Positions 1 through 10,512 are shown, numbered from the stretch's first letter. The stretch: 64,000 nt of DNA from Aspidapion aeneum (GCA_963576565.1 OY755047.1:8712931-8776930); one strand, 5' to 3'. The notes: generated by a model from the sequence alone, not told the origin. A program made the numbers and translations.

Positions 1-281
1 TTTTTATTGTTCAGTTGCGTAGTAATCGATCTCTTTGAAATTGCGCTCAGTAAAAAACTTCTTAGTTTACGTTAAAAAATGGAAGTTGTTAACGTTTCGG
101 AGAAGGAACATCTATCAGCACGAAAGATCGCTGAAAAATTTAATATCGGAAAAACTCCAGCAGGGGAAATTGTTAATAAATATATATTAAAATTTCGCAG
201 TTCCCTCTCATAAGCGGACACCTCCAATAAGCGGACAAAATCGAGCAAACCGTGAGTGTCCGCTTATAGGAAGTTGCACTG
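1..281 (+). mobile_element. Tigger/pogo MITE, 3' part, cut by window edge
   Basis: Matches four other copies here (about 8126-9895, 29982-30899 twice, 43881-45752). It keeps a decayed start of a CENP-B-type helix-turn-helix transposase reading frame (residues like ARKIAEKFNIGKT near 120-160), then jumps directly into the 3' terminal repeat with its doublets of AGCGGACA-type motifs. It ends ...CACTG followed by TA at 282-283, the Tc1/mariner/pogo target dinucleotide. The start codon is ATT instead of ATG and there is a stop before EVVNV, so nothing is encoded. All copies share the same internal deletion, so this is one MITE family and not separate truncations. Confidence 0.8.
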
Positions 282-283
282 TA

Positions 284-1811
284 CAGCGTGTCCCATTTTC
301 GATGGGATTAAATGGGAAACTCGGTTATTATTAAAGATATTGATTTTCTGATTGCACTTTACCGTGCTCTTTTTTGAGCCTTAAAAATGGCGTAATCAGA
401 TTTTTGCTATACCCCGTAGTTTCGCTAATACAGGGAGTTTTTGAAAAAATTGTATTTTTAATAATCCCTTGTATCTCGCTTATTTTGCAAGATACTTTTA
501 TTCTGTAAAAACATTGTTATGGCAACTTTTTTAGAAGAAAATAATGACGTTGTCAATTTTTTAAAATATTGTTTAGTTTTTTGAGATATGGTATTTATCA
601 TAAAAAAATTAAATACGGACCTGGATTTTTTTTATTACTTTTTGATTGGTTTCATGCTAGTATTATCATAAAATAATAAAATTTAAAAATTTTTTGTATT
701 TAAGTAAAAAAATAATATTTAATATTTAAAAAAAAATTAGTTCGAACCTGGATATTTCCAACATAAATTTAAACTAAAAATTGCTAGTTAAACAATTTTT
801 AGTTTAACTGTTTTGATACTTAGCATATTAAAATGGTTTTACGTTAATTTACAGATTTATTTTGAAACAAAGTCTACGAAAATACAAAAGAAAAACAAAT
901 TATAAAAAATAACTAATCTTTCTGATTACCATTATGTGTAAGACATTGTTGGCATGTTTTGAGTAATTTTTCTTAACGCATTTTGCATAAAAATATTTCT
1001 GCCATTTAAATATTGGGATTTTGTTGCTTGAATGAAGCAGTCAAACATATCATATTTTTCAAATCTGGATATGATCGATTTCTAGCCAGTTTAAAATAAT
1101 TGTAGCTATTTACAAAAATGACAAGTAAAATGGACAATGTCAATTCCACGCTTTTGTTTTGTAAATTTCACGACCTGCTGTTCGGTTATTAAATAATTAG
1201 TATGATATTATTTTTGTAACTTTTTAACGTTTTTTACTTTATTTATAAATCTTTTAATTATCATTTCAAAACAGATAAACTAAAATCGTTCAACTAGTGT
1301 CTCTTGCAATTTTTAATTTATAATTACGTTGGAAATTTCCAGGTTCGGACTATAATTATTTTTTCAAATATTAAATAGCTTTTTTTAACCTTAAATCAAA
1401 AAAATATTAAAGTTTTATCATTTTAAGATAATAATAGCATCGAACTAATCAAAGTAGTAATAAAAAAATCCAGGTCCGTATTTAATTTTTTTATGATAAA
1501 TACCATATCTCAAAAACTAAACAATATTTTTAAAAATTGACAACGTCATTATTTTGCACTAAAAAAGTTGCCATAGAAAGGTTTTTACAGAATAAAAATA
1601 TCTTGCAAAATAAGCGAGATACAAGGAATTAATTAAAATGCAATTTTTTCAAAATCTCCCTGTATTAGCGAAACCACGGGGTATAGCAAAAATCTGATTC
1701 CACCATTTTTAAGGGCTCCAAAAAAGAGCACGGTAAGGTGCAATCAGAAAATCAATATCTTTAATAATAACCGAGTTTCCCATTTAATCCCATCGAAAAT
1801 GGGACACGCTG
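284..1811. mobile_element. Foldback mariner-like MITE with ~485-bp inverted repeats
   Basis: Left arm (about 284-766) and right arm (about 1325-1811) are inverted copies of each other. Outer ends read CAGCGTGTCCC and GGGACACGCTG, each flanked by TA (282-283, 1812-1813). About 560 bp of AT-rich single-copy spacer lies between and has no coding frame. TA duplication and CAG ends fit a Tc1/mariner-type non-autonomous element. Its left TA is also the right TA of the Tigger copy, so it landed in that element's target duplication or next to it. Confidence 0.8.
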
Positions 1812-1894
1812 TATACTAGTTTTTGCTTTGTGTTTTAAGTGTGAGATTGTGTCCGCTTGTGTAGTGGTCCTGCTTCGGATATATCGCTGCAATG

Positions 1895-1970
1895 CTGGCA
1901 GCATATATTCGAGCGGACTGCCTCGATCACGGCGTTTCGCGAGCGTGTGGGTTCGAGTCCCACTTAACGC
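1895..1970 (+). other. tRNA-Leu/Ser-like sequence, probable SINE head
   Basis: A perfect T-arm (GTGGG, loop TTCGAGT, CCCAC at 1947-1963) contains the B box GGTTCGAGTCC (1950-1960). An A-box-like TATTCGAGCGG lies at 1906-1916, about the correct distance upstream, and the text between resembles type II (Leu/Ser) tRNAs. The acceptor strands do not pair, so this is not a functional tRNA. A tRNA-derived SINE or a tRNA pseudogene is the better reading; no second copy is present to set its ends. Confidence 0.45.
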
Positions 1971-2565
1971 ATGGTTGTGTTGTTATGTCTAAAAAGCTAT
2001 TTTTCGACGCAAGAACTTTGCAAAAACTGGGCGTTTGATCCTAGTATGGATGGAAAAGTCCCAGTATAAAAAAAAAATAGTTTCTGCTTAAAGTAAGCGT
2101 TCTAGATGTGTGTGTACATATAAATGATCGCACTACATAATTTTTCGTAGTTACGTGACTCAATCTGGGCTGCGTTTAGTTGGTCTTTTATTTACCGAAT
2201 TGAATAACTCTTCTTTCATCTCTCTTGATCTTACCAAAGTAAAACCCACACGTTCCTCTTTTCTTCTTTGTTTGACATACTAAAAAGAAATAAAATTAAG
2301 TTTCCATCTCACTCTGTCCCTTTGTGTCAATTTGGTTTCCCAGTAAAAGATGTGCCCACATTACCGTCTCATTATAAAGAAGCAAGAATCTACCTTCAGT
2401 GATGGTTTGAAATCTCTTCAAAAATCACATCTTTTAACAACAATGCACTGTCTGAGCGTCATCGTGCCTTCAAGAAATTTTCGCCTTTAAGAAAAACAAA
2501 CTGAGACGAAAGTATTAGAGAAAATGAAAACCTAGAATGCATCGAAGACAATCAAAAATACTCCC
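1971..2565. other. Unassigned AT-rich stretch
   Basis: No gene is recognised. Between about 2330 and 2530 one forward frame is fairly long with two stops (residues such as VKDVPTLPSHYKEARIYL), which may be a decayed coding relic of an unidentified element. Confidence 0.3.
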
Positions 2566-3119
2566 AAATATATGGGCCCCTAAGCTCACACTAGGTACTA
2601 TAGTTATAGTGTACGTGTGAGCTAATATAACTAAAAACTGAAATATATTTTATTCAACTCCGGACTAAATTACCTTTTGTTTGATACCACACAAGCCATG
2701 TTTTGACTTAAACTCAAATTTTGAAATCTACCCCCACCCTTAAAAAAAACAAAAAACTAAAATGTATTTTGTTAAACTCCGGACTCAATTACCTTTCGTT
2801 TGATATCACACACGCCATTTTTTCACTAAAACTCTAATTTTTGAAATATACCCCCACTCTTTTTTAAAAATAAATTAAAATGTATTTTGTTTAACTCCAG
2901 ACTCAATTACCTTTCGTTTGATATCACACACGCCATATTTTTACATAAACTTTAATTTTTGAAATCTATCCCCACCCTTTTATTTGGTTTGTGTTCGATG
3001 GATTTTGTTCATTTTTAAATGCGACCATCTCGACCCAAGACCCAGCCTAGGTACCAAATTTCATTGAAATCGGCCAAGCGGTTTTTGAGTTATGCGCGTT
3101 GGTCGTTACAGACAGACAT

Positions 3120-3154
<35 letters not shown>

Positions 3155-3318
3155 TACAGACAGACAGACAGACAGACAGACGGCGCAACAAAAAGTTTCA
3201 AAATCATCTGAAACGCAAAGATATATAAAAAAAATTGAATCGGAGCAACTTTTTTTTTCTCGAAAAAATTAGGATCACCATAGCTCACACTACTATAGTA
3301 TAGTATATGTGTGAGCTA
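2566..3318 (+). mobile_element. CAGA-rich repeat element, copy 1
   Basis: One of three copies (also 5462-6246 and, reversed, 53405-54057). It starts after AAATACTC with AATATATGGGCCCC. Both ends are hairpins built from AGCTCACAC and GTGTGAGCT. Inside are three diverged ~120-bp tandem units (each with CTTTCGTTTGATATCACAC or a variant), then a conserved segment that would read EIGQAVFEL, then a (CAGA)n tract at about 3110-3182. No transposase is seen and the superfamily is unknown. Open frames over the tract (RQTDRQTD) are repeat artefacts. Confidence 0.75.
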
Positions 3319-3882
3319 ATACAACTTTAGAAGTCTAGAAATCGAAAGTACGCAAAGATTTTATCAGAACCGATAGATAAAAAATTAATAAACACAGAAC
3401 ACTCGTTTGAAGAGATATATACAAACATAATAAAAAGCTTGAAGGAATCAAGCAACAAAGCTGTTGGATACCAAGATAATAGAAATAACAATAAGATGTG
3501 GTGGAAGGAGGAAATACAGGAAATGGTAAAAGAGAAAAAAACTCACATACTTGAAATGGTTCAGTACTTAAGAGCAAAGAGACCTAGAAATCTACAGGGA
3601 AACCAGAAGACAGCTAAGAAATTTGATACGCACAGAAAAAAATGAAATGTTCGAGCGCAAATGCCACGATATAAATACACATGTAGGAGGTAGGCAGAGT
3701 TCTAAAGTATGGAAATTCATTTCTACAGTAAAAAACCTAACAAAAGAAAAAGTAAACATCCAGATCATCAAACCAGAACAATGGACAGAACACTACAAGG
3801 GACTGCTGCAGAAACGAGACCCGATATCTGTCAGCCTCTCCGAGGAGAGACATATAAGTACATGGAGAGGAAGTAATCATCA
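3319..3882 (+). pseudogene. RTE-like LINE-B fragment, region upstream of the reverse transcriptase
   Basis: Corresponds to the linker between endonuclease and reverse transcriptase of the LINE family found at 11309, 18690, 24541, 36719 and 59159. The run NIQIIKPEQWTEHYKGLLQ (near 3755-3815) is almost identical to the text at 11309 onward. Frames shift near 3620 and after 3810. Both ends are truncated and no tail is present. Confidence 0.7.
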
Positions 3883-4544
3883 AAATCATTTTCAATTTCA
3901 AAGGGAGACACTGTACGTGAAAAACACCCTATGTATCAAAGCTACGTTGTTATTGACGGCACGTTGATAACCGCCCGTGACAATGTTAAGGCCCATTTTT
4001 AGTCTGTCTACCTGTGAGGTTTTGTCATCAGGCGGTAAATGCGCCTTTTTCTCAAATTTTCGACCCTACAAATCCGTCTAAACATTGACAAATAATAGCC
4101 ATACAATTCTTACAAGCTACAAAAGATGCTGGACTTCACACAACTGGTGAAATGATGACCTCAAATCCAGAGGCGCCCCCAGAAGGACCTTAAAAAAACA
4201 AGAATCTTAAAGCTGGAGTTTCAAAGACAAGAAGTAAGACGCATCGAAAATCTGCACGGTAAAAAATTTTGTCTACAATGAAACACGTATTTTTCTTGAA
4301 TAAATTTGTTTACCTTAAAACAATTTGTTTTGAATTAAAATATTTCTTTTTAGTTCAACGCAGCTTTTAATCTTGAAATGAGACTTTATTTTTCTTCTTT
4401 AATTGTTTTGTTTCAGTATACTTCATTTTGTCTTCATATAAGTAATATTTTGCTTCCAGAGAAATAGATTAATTCAGTTCCAATTTATATTAAAACAATT
4501 TCTGTTTTACATTAAAATAAAGAGGCAAAAAATCAAACCCCAAA
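3883..4544. other. Unassigned AT-rich stretch
   Basis: I see no recognisable gene or element structure. The sequence is AT-rich with poly-A and poly-T runs. Confidence 0.3.
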
Positions 4545-4970
4545 ATCCTAATTTACTTTCCTCCCCTATACATGTAAAATTATGTAAAAGTAACATTGCA
4601 CACTTCCAGAAACGCTAAAGAGCTAAGCTTTGGCAGACTGATAAGAACTAAATAGAAAAAAATTTAAAAATCCCAAAGTTTTAATTTAATTCCCTCCCCT
4701 ATAAATGTAAAGTTATGTAAAAGTAACATTGCCTACTTCCAGAAACGCTAGAGAGCTGAGCTTTGGTAGGCCAATGGGAACTATGATAAAACTATAGAGA
4801 AAAATCAAAAACCCCAAAATTTTAATTTACTTTCCTCCCCTATAAATCTAAGGTTATGTAAAAGTAACATTGTCTACTTCCAGAAACGCTAGAGAGCTGA
4901 GCTTTGGAAGGCTGATAGGAACTAGGATAAAACCATGGGAAGAAATTTAAAAACCTCAAAATTGCAATTA
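4545..4970. repeat. Tandem repeat, three diverged units of ~135-145 bp
   Basis: Units begin near 4550, 4684 and 4828 with TCCTCCCCTATA and share ATGTAAAAGTAACATTG and CTTCCAGAAACGCTA. No coding potential is shared between the units. Confidence 0.8.
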
Positions 4971-5039
4971 CCAAAGTATATTATTCCGCATATTTTACTA
5001 CTTTAAAACTTAAATATTATCCAAGTCCCTTAAAAAAGG

Positions 5040-5420
5040 AGTGAAATCATAACAAAAACATTTCATGTAAAAAAAGCCAAGAACGCGAAAATGGTATTCC
5101 GTAAAAAGAATTGAGATAAAAGTAAAGTCAAGTTCTCCAATACAAATTTCCAAATGAAAGGATCTTACTAGGTTGGAAATGGTTTTCTAAACTTGGCTAT
5201 TACGGCTACAAATGACTCTTAGGCACAGTGCTAAATTAAACATAAATAAAGAAGTTTGGTTGTAACAGCAAAGTTTAAAAAAGTATTTCCAAACTAGTAA
5301 GAATCTTGCATTTTAAAATTTCTATTAGAGAACGGCTTTACTTTTATCTCAATTCTTTTTACAGAATAAAATTTTCGCGTACTTGGCTTTTTTTACATGA
5401 AATGTTTTTGTTATGATTAT
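5040..5420. mobile_element. Foldback MITE
   Basis: Inverted arms at about 5042-5170 and 5290-5417 (outer text TCATAACAAAAACATTTCATG and its complement) around a ~120-bp spacer. No target duplication was identified. Confidence 0.65.
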
Positions 5421-5461
5421 ATCTTCCTATGTCAAAGAACTCATAGTTAAAATACTCTGCC

Positions 5462-6014
5462 AATATATGGGCCCCTAAGCTCACACTAGGTACTATAGTT
5501 ATGTGAGCTAATATAACTAAAAACTGAAATATATTTTATTCAACTCCACACTAAATTACCTTTTGTTTGATACCACACAAGCCATGTTTTGACTTAAACT
5601 CAAATTTTTGAAATCCACCCCCACCCTTAAAAAAAAACAAAAACTAAAATGTATTTTGTTGAACTCCGGACTTAATTACCTTTCGTTTGATATCACACAC
5701 GCCATATTTTCACTTAAACTCTAATTTTTGAAATATACCCCCACCCTTTTTTTTTAAATAAATTAAAATGTATTTTGTTTAACTCCAGACTCAATTACCT
5801 TTCGTTTGATATCACACACGCCATATTTTCACATAAACTCTAATTTTTGAAATCTATCCCCACCCTTTTATTTGGTTTGTGTTCGGCGGATTTTGTTCAT
5901 TTTTAAATGGGACCATCTCGACCCAAGATCCAGCCCAGGACCAAATTTCATTAAAATCGGCCAAGCGGTTTTTGAGTTATGCCCGTTGGTCGTTACAGAC
6001 AGACATACAGACAC

Positions 6015-6049
<35 letters not shown>

Positions 6050-6246
6050 TACAGACAGACAGACAGACAGACAGACAGACGGCGCAACAAAAAAGTTTCA
6101 AAATCATCTGAAACGCAAAGATATATAAAAATTTTTGAAATCGGAGCAACTTTTTTTTTCTCGAAAAAATTAGGATCACCATAGCTCACACTACTATAGT
6201 ATAGTATATGTGTGAGCTAATATAGTATAGTATATGTGTGAGCTAA
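5462..6246 (+). mobile_element. CAGA-rich repeat element, copy 2
   Basis: Same order as copy 1: terminal AGCTCACAC/GTGTGAGCT hairpins, three tandem units, the conserved EIGQAVFEL-like segment and a (CAGA)n tract (about 5995-6080). The right end hairpin sequence TATAGTATATGTGTGAGCTA is duplicated, a local slip. Confidence 0.75.
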
Positions 6247-7017
6247 AATGTGGTACTTATTTAAGGTTTGTAGTTTAAAATATAGAGGTTAACCATTTAG
6301 TTTGGGAAATCACACTTTTTTTTAAGTTGCAGATTTTTTTTTACTAGCAACCAAATAGCTACAAAATAAGACACTTAAACGTTCCTTGGACTTCTTACCA
6401 ATGTTAACGTTCTATTAGTAGTGGAGAGATGACCCGTAGATCTGCCAAGTAGGCCAGAGTAGGCCTTTTTTGCCTTTCATTCATAAACGTTTTACTTTAT
6501 GGTCCCTTTTAGTGACGCCACTGTCACTATGGCCCTAAACCCCTTGATAGATTTATAACTTTTCAACGAAAAGTTTCGGTACACTTTTGACTTGCGACAT
6601 TTTATTAGGCACCCGAAAAAATGTAAAAATATTTTGAGTCGCCCGTGAAATTTCGATTTTTTACGGTATCAAGGATTTTTTTGTTACCACCTAAAAGCTT
6701 CTATTTTTTTCTTCTTTGATTTAGATGTTTGTTTCGTTTCTTAGACCGTAGAAATTAAATTTATTTTTTATAAAGCATATCTCCTTTTTTTCGTTTGAAG
6801 TTATATTCACTTCAACTTGGTTTAATCTTCAATTTTGTTGTCAAAGTTAAATCTTTAAATCTTTTGGTCCAATAGGGTATTTGTCAAATTTTAGAAAAGA
6901 GTTTACGCAAAATTATTAAAATAGTATAATTTATCATGACTACATTTAAAATCCAGTTTTTTAATTTCTGATTTGAATTTGCCGCTAAAACGCTCATTAC
7001 TAGCATGGCGTTGCAAT
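6247..7017. other. Unassigned AT-rich stretch
   Basis: No repeat partner in the window and no open frame of note. It may include the flank of the composite element that follows. Confidence 0.3.
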
Positions 7018-7111
7018 GACGTCACAGCGCAGTAAACTCGAAGACAGATACACGGCATTCAAGTGTTTATTTGTTTTTGGTCTGTGTTTTTACTGTTTTT
7101 TATGTAAAAAA

Positions 7112-7293
7112 ATGTCCTATAAGTAGTGTGTAATGCCTCAGTGTTTGAATACTACCATAAAAACACCTGAAAAACTATTTATTCATGTGCCTACAGTAGT
7201 AAAAGAACTGAAAAAGTGGCTAGAACTTGCTCGAAGAGACCCAAGGGCCTTATCTAATACATCTTCACTATACATTTGTGAAGATCACTTTGA
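7112..7293 (+). pseudogene. THAP zinc-finger first exon, broken
   Basis: The THAP domain is a C2CH DNA-binding finger used by P-element-like and other transposases and by host proteins derived from them. Starting at ATG 7112 the frame reads MSYK, a TAG stop, then CVMPQC, so the first cysteine pair is present but sits after the stop. Next come a TTPEKLF-like proline/phenylalanine stretch, KKWLELARRDPRA, and the C..H pair in YICEDHFD. The exon ends at GAT followed by GTGAGT, a good donor, with a possible acceptor TATTTTTAG near 7362. A methionine at 7133 would skip the stop but would lose the first cysteine. Confidence 0.7.
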
Positions 7294-7702
7294 TGTGAGT
7301 ATAACTAAATTGTTTCTATTCATTTTTCTCACGTTGTCTATAATATATATAACTATTTTTAGGCGGTACTGGGCAGTTATTAGGCAGGACTAGGGAGTAC
7401 CTCTAAATGCAGGACTGAGCAATGCATATGCAAGACTAGGAAGTGCATATTTGTTATGAAAGGCCATAAGAATTCTTTGAAACAAACTGTATTTAGAAAA
7501 TTTTGTTTTAAAAAAGCAATTTTTGATTGTTAATGCTTAAAATAATGATGATTGGGTATTTAATTGAATCTATTGCAAGTGGCATATTAAACAAAAAAGC
7601 AAAACATTCAACCTAACCTCAAAATCTAAATGAGTAAAAGTAGGCGAAAAATATCGCAAAAAAACTTTCAGTTATATACAAAACAACTCATCGAATACTT
7701 AC

Positions 7703-7830
7703 ATTAACATTTTAACGTTTCTAAATTCCGCAGAACAAAAATCACTGTTGTTGGCAAAGAACCCTGCCACCATAAAGGAATTCAGCATTGGCAAGTTGGA
7801 GCTATCAGCTTTGGAGAATCCGTTTTCCAT
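7703..7830 (-). pseudogene. First exon, possibly of a YqaJ/SWIM-type insect protein
   Basis: A start codon at 7830 opens a 42-codon frame (MENGFSKADSSNLP..., later SDFCSAEFRNVKM) that ends at a GTAAGT donor starting at 7702. The pattern K-D-S-NLP, then a hydrophobic MVAGFF, then an A-E-R-VK motif, resembles from memory the N-terminus of insect proteins carrying SWIM zinc fingers and a YqaJ-like nuclease domain. I could not verify this. Only this exon is present, so it cannot encode a working enzyme here. It converges on the THAP exon. Confidence 0.4.
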
Positions 7831-8290
7831 TGAAAATGTTTTTTATAAGCAAAACAAAAAATAAAATCTAATTTAGGACGATAATTCACACTTTAAACCA
7901 AAGCAAACATTACCATCCATAAGAAAATAACACAGAAAATAGGTTCGTTCGAGGCGTTTACTGTTTTGTGACGTCTCTCGCAGCTGATTGGTAGACCGCC
8001 TGTTTTGAATCACGTGGCTAATTGTTTTAATTTAATGAATTTATTTAATTAAAAGAACTATGAATTTGAGAAAAAATTAAACAAAAAAGTTTGTTTTTAG
8101 CATTCCCAAGACCTAAAGAGATATCTAAAAACTTCCTATAAGCGGATATTCACGGTTTCGTCGATTTTGTCCGCTTATTGGAGGTGTCCGCTTATCGGAA
8201 AGAACTGCGAAATTTTAATATATATTTACTGACAATTTCCGCTGCTTGAGTTTTTCCGATCTTAAATTTTTCAGCGATCTTTCGTGCTGA

Positions 8291-8304
8291 TAGATGTTTC
8301 TTTT
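8291..8304. repeat. Left target-site duplication of the RTE LINE
   Basis: TAGATGTTTCTTTT here is repeated exactly at 9436-9449. It belongs to the Tigger sequence and brackets the LINE. Confidence 0.9.
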
Positions 8305-9400
8305 ACGGACAAGAGCTCCATCTGCTTTACGTAGATTTGCAGAAGGCATATGATAGTATACCACTAAATCTACTTTGGAAGGCGTTGGAAAAGGCAAACA
8401 TAAGCGTACAACTAATTAAGGCCATCAAAGAGTTATACCGCAATAGTAAGGCAAAAGTTAAAATAAAAGCAAAACTAACCAAAGGCTTTCAAGTAAATAA
8501 AGGTCTTAAACAAGGTTGCTGTATCTCGCCTACGCTCTTCAAGATATATTTGGAACAGGTCCTTAAAGTCTGGAAGAGAAAATGCCAAAACATGGGAATT
8601 CCGTTGGATGAAACCACCTTGTATACTTTATGTTTCGCCGATGATCAGATAGTGGTGGCTCAGGATTATGACGACCTCGAATATATGACACGAAAACTAA
8701 TAGAAGAGTACAATAAGTGGGGACTAGAGGTTAATATCAATAAGACAGAGTATATGTGTATTGGTGGAACGAAACAGGATCTAATCTTAAATACTGGGCA
8801 GCGAATTCAGTCCTGTGATGAGTATAAATACTTGGGTCTAAAAATTACAGCTGACGGAACACTAGACAAAGCTATAAAAGATAGAAACGTACAAGGAAGA
8901 AAAGCAATAACTTTATTAAATGGAATAATTTGGGACCAGAGTATATCAAAACTTAACAAAAAGCTTATATATAACACCATTGTTAAAAGTATTATTACAT
9001 ACGGCTCAGAAGTATGGCCAATCAAAGATAGAACAGAAAAAATGCTTTCCGCTACGGAGATGGACTATTGGAGAAGAGCAGCAGGGAAATCCAAAAGAGA
9101 AAGAGTTACAAATCAAAGAATAAGAGAAATTATGACAGTGGGTAAACGTACTCTAGTGGATGATATAAAAACAAAACAACTGGTGTGGTACGGACATGTA
9201 CAAAGAATGGATGATGGAAGACTACCTAAACAAATATTACAATGGAAACCAACTGGCCGAAGAAAACGAGGAAGGCCGAGGAGATGCTGGAGAGAAGGAA
9301 TAGATAGTGAAATAAGAATAAGAGGCCTAGATAATGAATTATGGGCAAACAGAAACGAGTGGAGATTGGGTATCGGAAGACGTAGAACGTTGTGAAACCG

Positions 9401-9435
<35 letters not shown>
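8305..9435 (+). pseudogene. 5'-truncated RTE-like LINE, ORF open from truncation point
   Basis: The frame is open from 8307 to 9395 (363 codons), starting inside the reverse transcriptase at LYVDLQKAYDS (motif A aspartate). Motif B is QGCCISPTLF and motif C is FADDQ. After these come the thumb region with YLGLKI and the C-terminal WYGHVQRM and RRKRGRPRR, typical of RTE-like elements. The endonuclease half is missing, so it cannot move by itself. It ends in a (TA)n tail (about 9403-9435). With its 14-bp target duplication and uninterrupted frame, it is probably the youngest LINE here. It is a sister of, but not the same as, the LINE-B family. Confidence 0.85.
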
Positions 9436-9439
<4 letters not shown>

Positions 9440-9895
9440 TGTTTCTTTTTCGAAACGTTAACAACTTCCATTTTTTCACGTAAACTAAGAAGTTTTTTAC
9501 TAGGCGCCATTTCAAAAGATCTATTAGTACCCAACTGAACAAGAAAAATAAAACACAGCAGTCCCGCCGAATAAAATTTGTTGTAAATGCGACAGAAGTA
9601 TTTAGTCTCCGCTTTAAAACGGAAAAAGGTTAATCTCCGGCTGCAGAGTGCGTTATTGCCAACATATTACATAATATTTATGCCCATGTCGTGCAGCGCT
9701 TCGTCCCGTTGTCAGAGGTTCGCGTCCGAATATGGGAGGTTGCAGAATATTTTAATAAAAAAAAAATTGTCCGCGTCCGGTTATTAGAGTTTCCGGTGTT
9801 AGGAGTGAATTGTACATGTAAAGAAATAGGGAAAAGCTTGGTTCCAACAAATTTGTCCGCCTAAAGGGAGTGTCCGCTTAATAGAGGTGTCTGTA

Positions 9896-10179
9896 TACCT
9901 AGACACACAGCTGATAATGCACAATATGAATTTATATAAATTCTTGTAATAGATCAGTACCATAATCGATTCGAAAGTACTTTTGACCATTATTATGGGC
10001 AGTGGACTTTCCTAATCCGACTACTTCAACAACTTTGGAAAATTCCCCAAATATTTACCAAACAATTATTTCAGATAACCACCCTTTTATTAAAAGTAGG
10101 TAGATAAGTCAAATAACTAATTATTGGGCTTGTGACCACATTCTTGTACAAGATGATCAAAATATTACTCTATATTATC
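9896..10179. other. Unassigned stretch
   Basis: AT-rich; no domain or repeat partner recognised. Confidence 0.3.
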
Positions 10180-10512
10180 AAGGTCAACAAAAAAATAGAG
10201 GCCATGACCTGAAAAAATCAGCTGTTCTCGGGGGGGTTGACTTTTAAATTGGGTCTTATGGGAGGTCAAAATAAGGAATGCTAAATCTTGAAGATTTTAA
10301 CCTTTTAATCATCTTGCATCCTTACAAAAGTTTGGTGGAATCTCGGGATGGTGTCTGAGAATATTTCACTGAAATTTCGCGGAAATCTGTAGTGCCATTT
10401 TGAAAATATCATAAAAAAACGTCAGACCTCCCATAACACCCAACGTAAAAGTCAGCCTCCCAAGAACAGTTGATATTTTCAGGGTTGTGGCCTGTATTTT
10501 CTTGTTGGCCTT
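10180..10512. mobile_element. Foldback MITE
   Basis: Arms 10180-10267 and 10425-10512 are inverted copies (AAGGTCAACAA...TGGGAGGTC against GACCTCCCA...TTGTTGGCCTT), with a ~155-bp AT-rich loop. Target duplication not resolved. Confidence 0.7.

Larger units (their letters stand above)
7018..7975. mobile_element. Candidate two-gene element remnant: THAP exon and convergent second exon
   Basis: The ends carry an inverted match at 7018-7037 and 7956-7975: GACGTCACA, three bases, CAGTAAAC, with 17 of 20 bases identical. Just inside the left end is a THAP-like first exon on the plus strand. Just inside the right end is a short methionine-started exon on the minus strand with a good splice donor. 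Both run inward. The ~400 bp between has intron-like sequence and no further domain. This looks like an internally deleted element that kept both 5' ends. No target duplication was found, and the CRE-like ends could instead be promoter motifs. Confidence 0.45.
8126..9895 (-). mobile_element. Tigger/pogo MITE split by a LINE
   Basis: The 3' half lies at about 8126-8304 and the 5' half at 9436-9895. The minus-strand frame starts at ATG 9510 (MAPSKKLLSLREKMEVVNVS) and would continue across the LINE into the helix-turn-helix residues at 8290-8220, then stop in the 3' terminal repeat. The terminal repeats carry several AGCGGACA-type motifs. The outer CAGTGAA is eroded at both ends. Without the LINE the element is about 0.62 kb. 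Confidence 0.75.

Noticed and set aside
1895..1970. A functional tRNA gene
   Set aside because: T-arm and boxes are good, but the acceptor strands do not pair.
3019..6184. Frames ending in RQTDRQTD and VCLSVCLS
   Set aside because: Translation of the (CAGA)n tract in every frame; not proteins.
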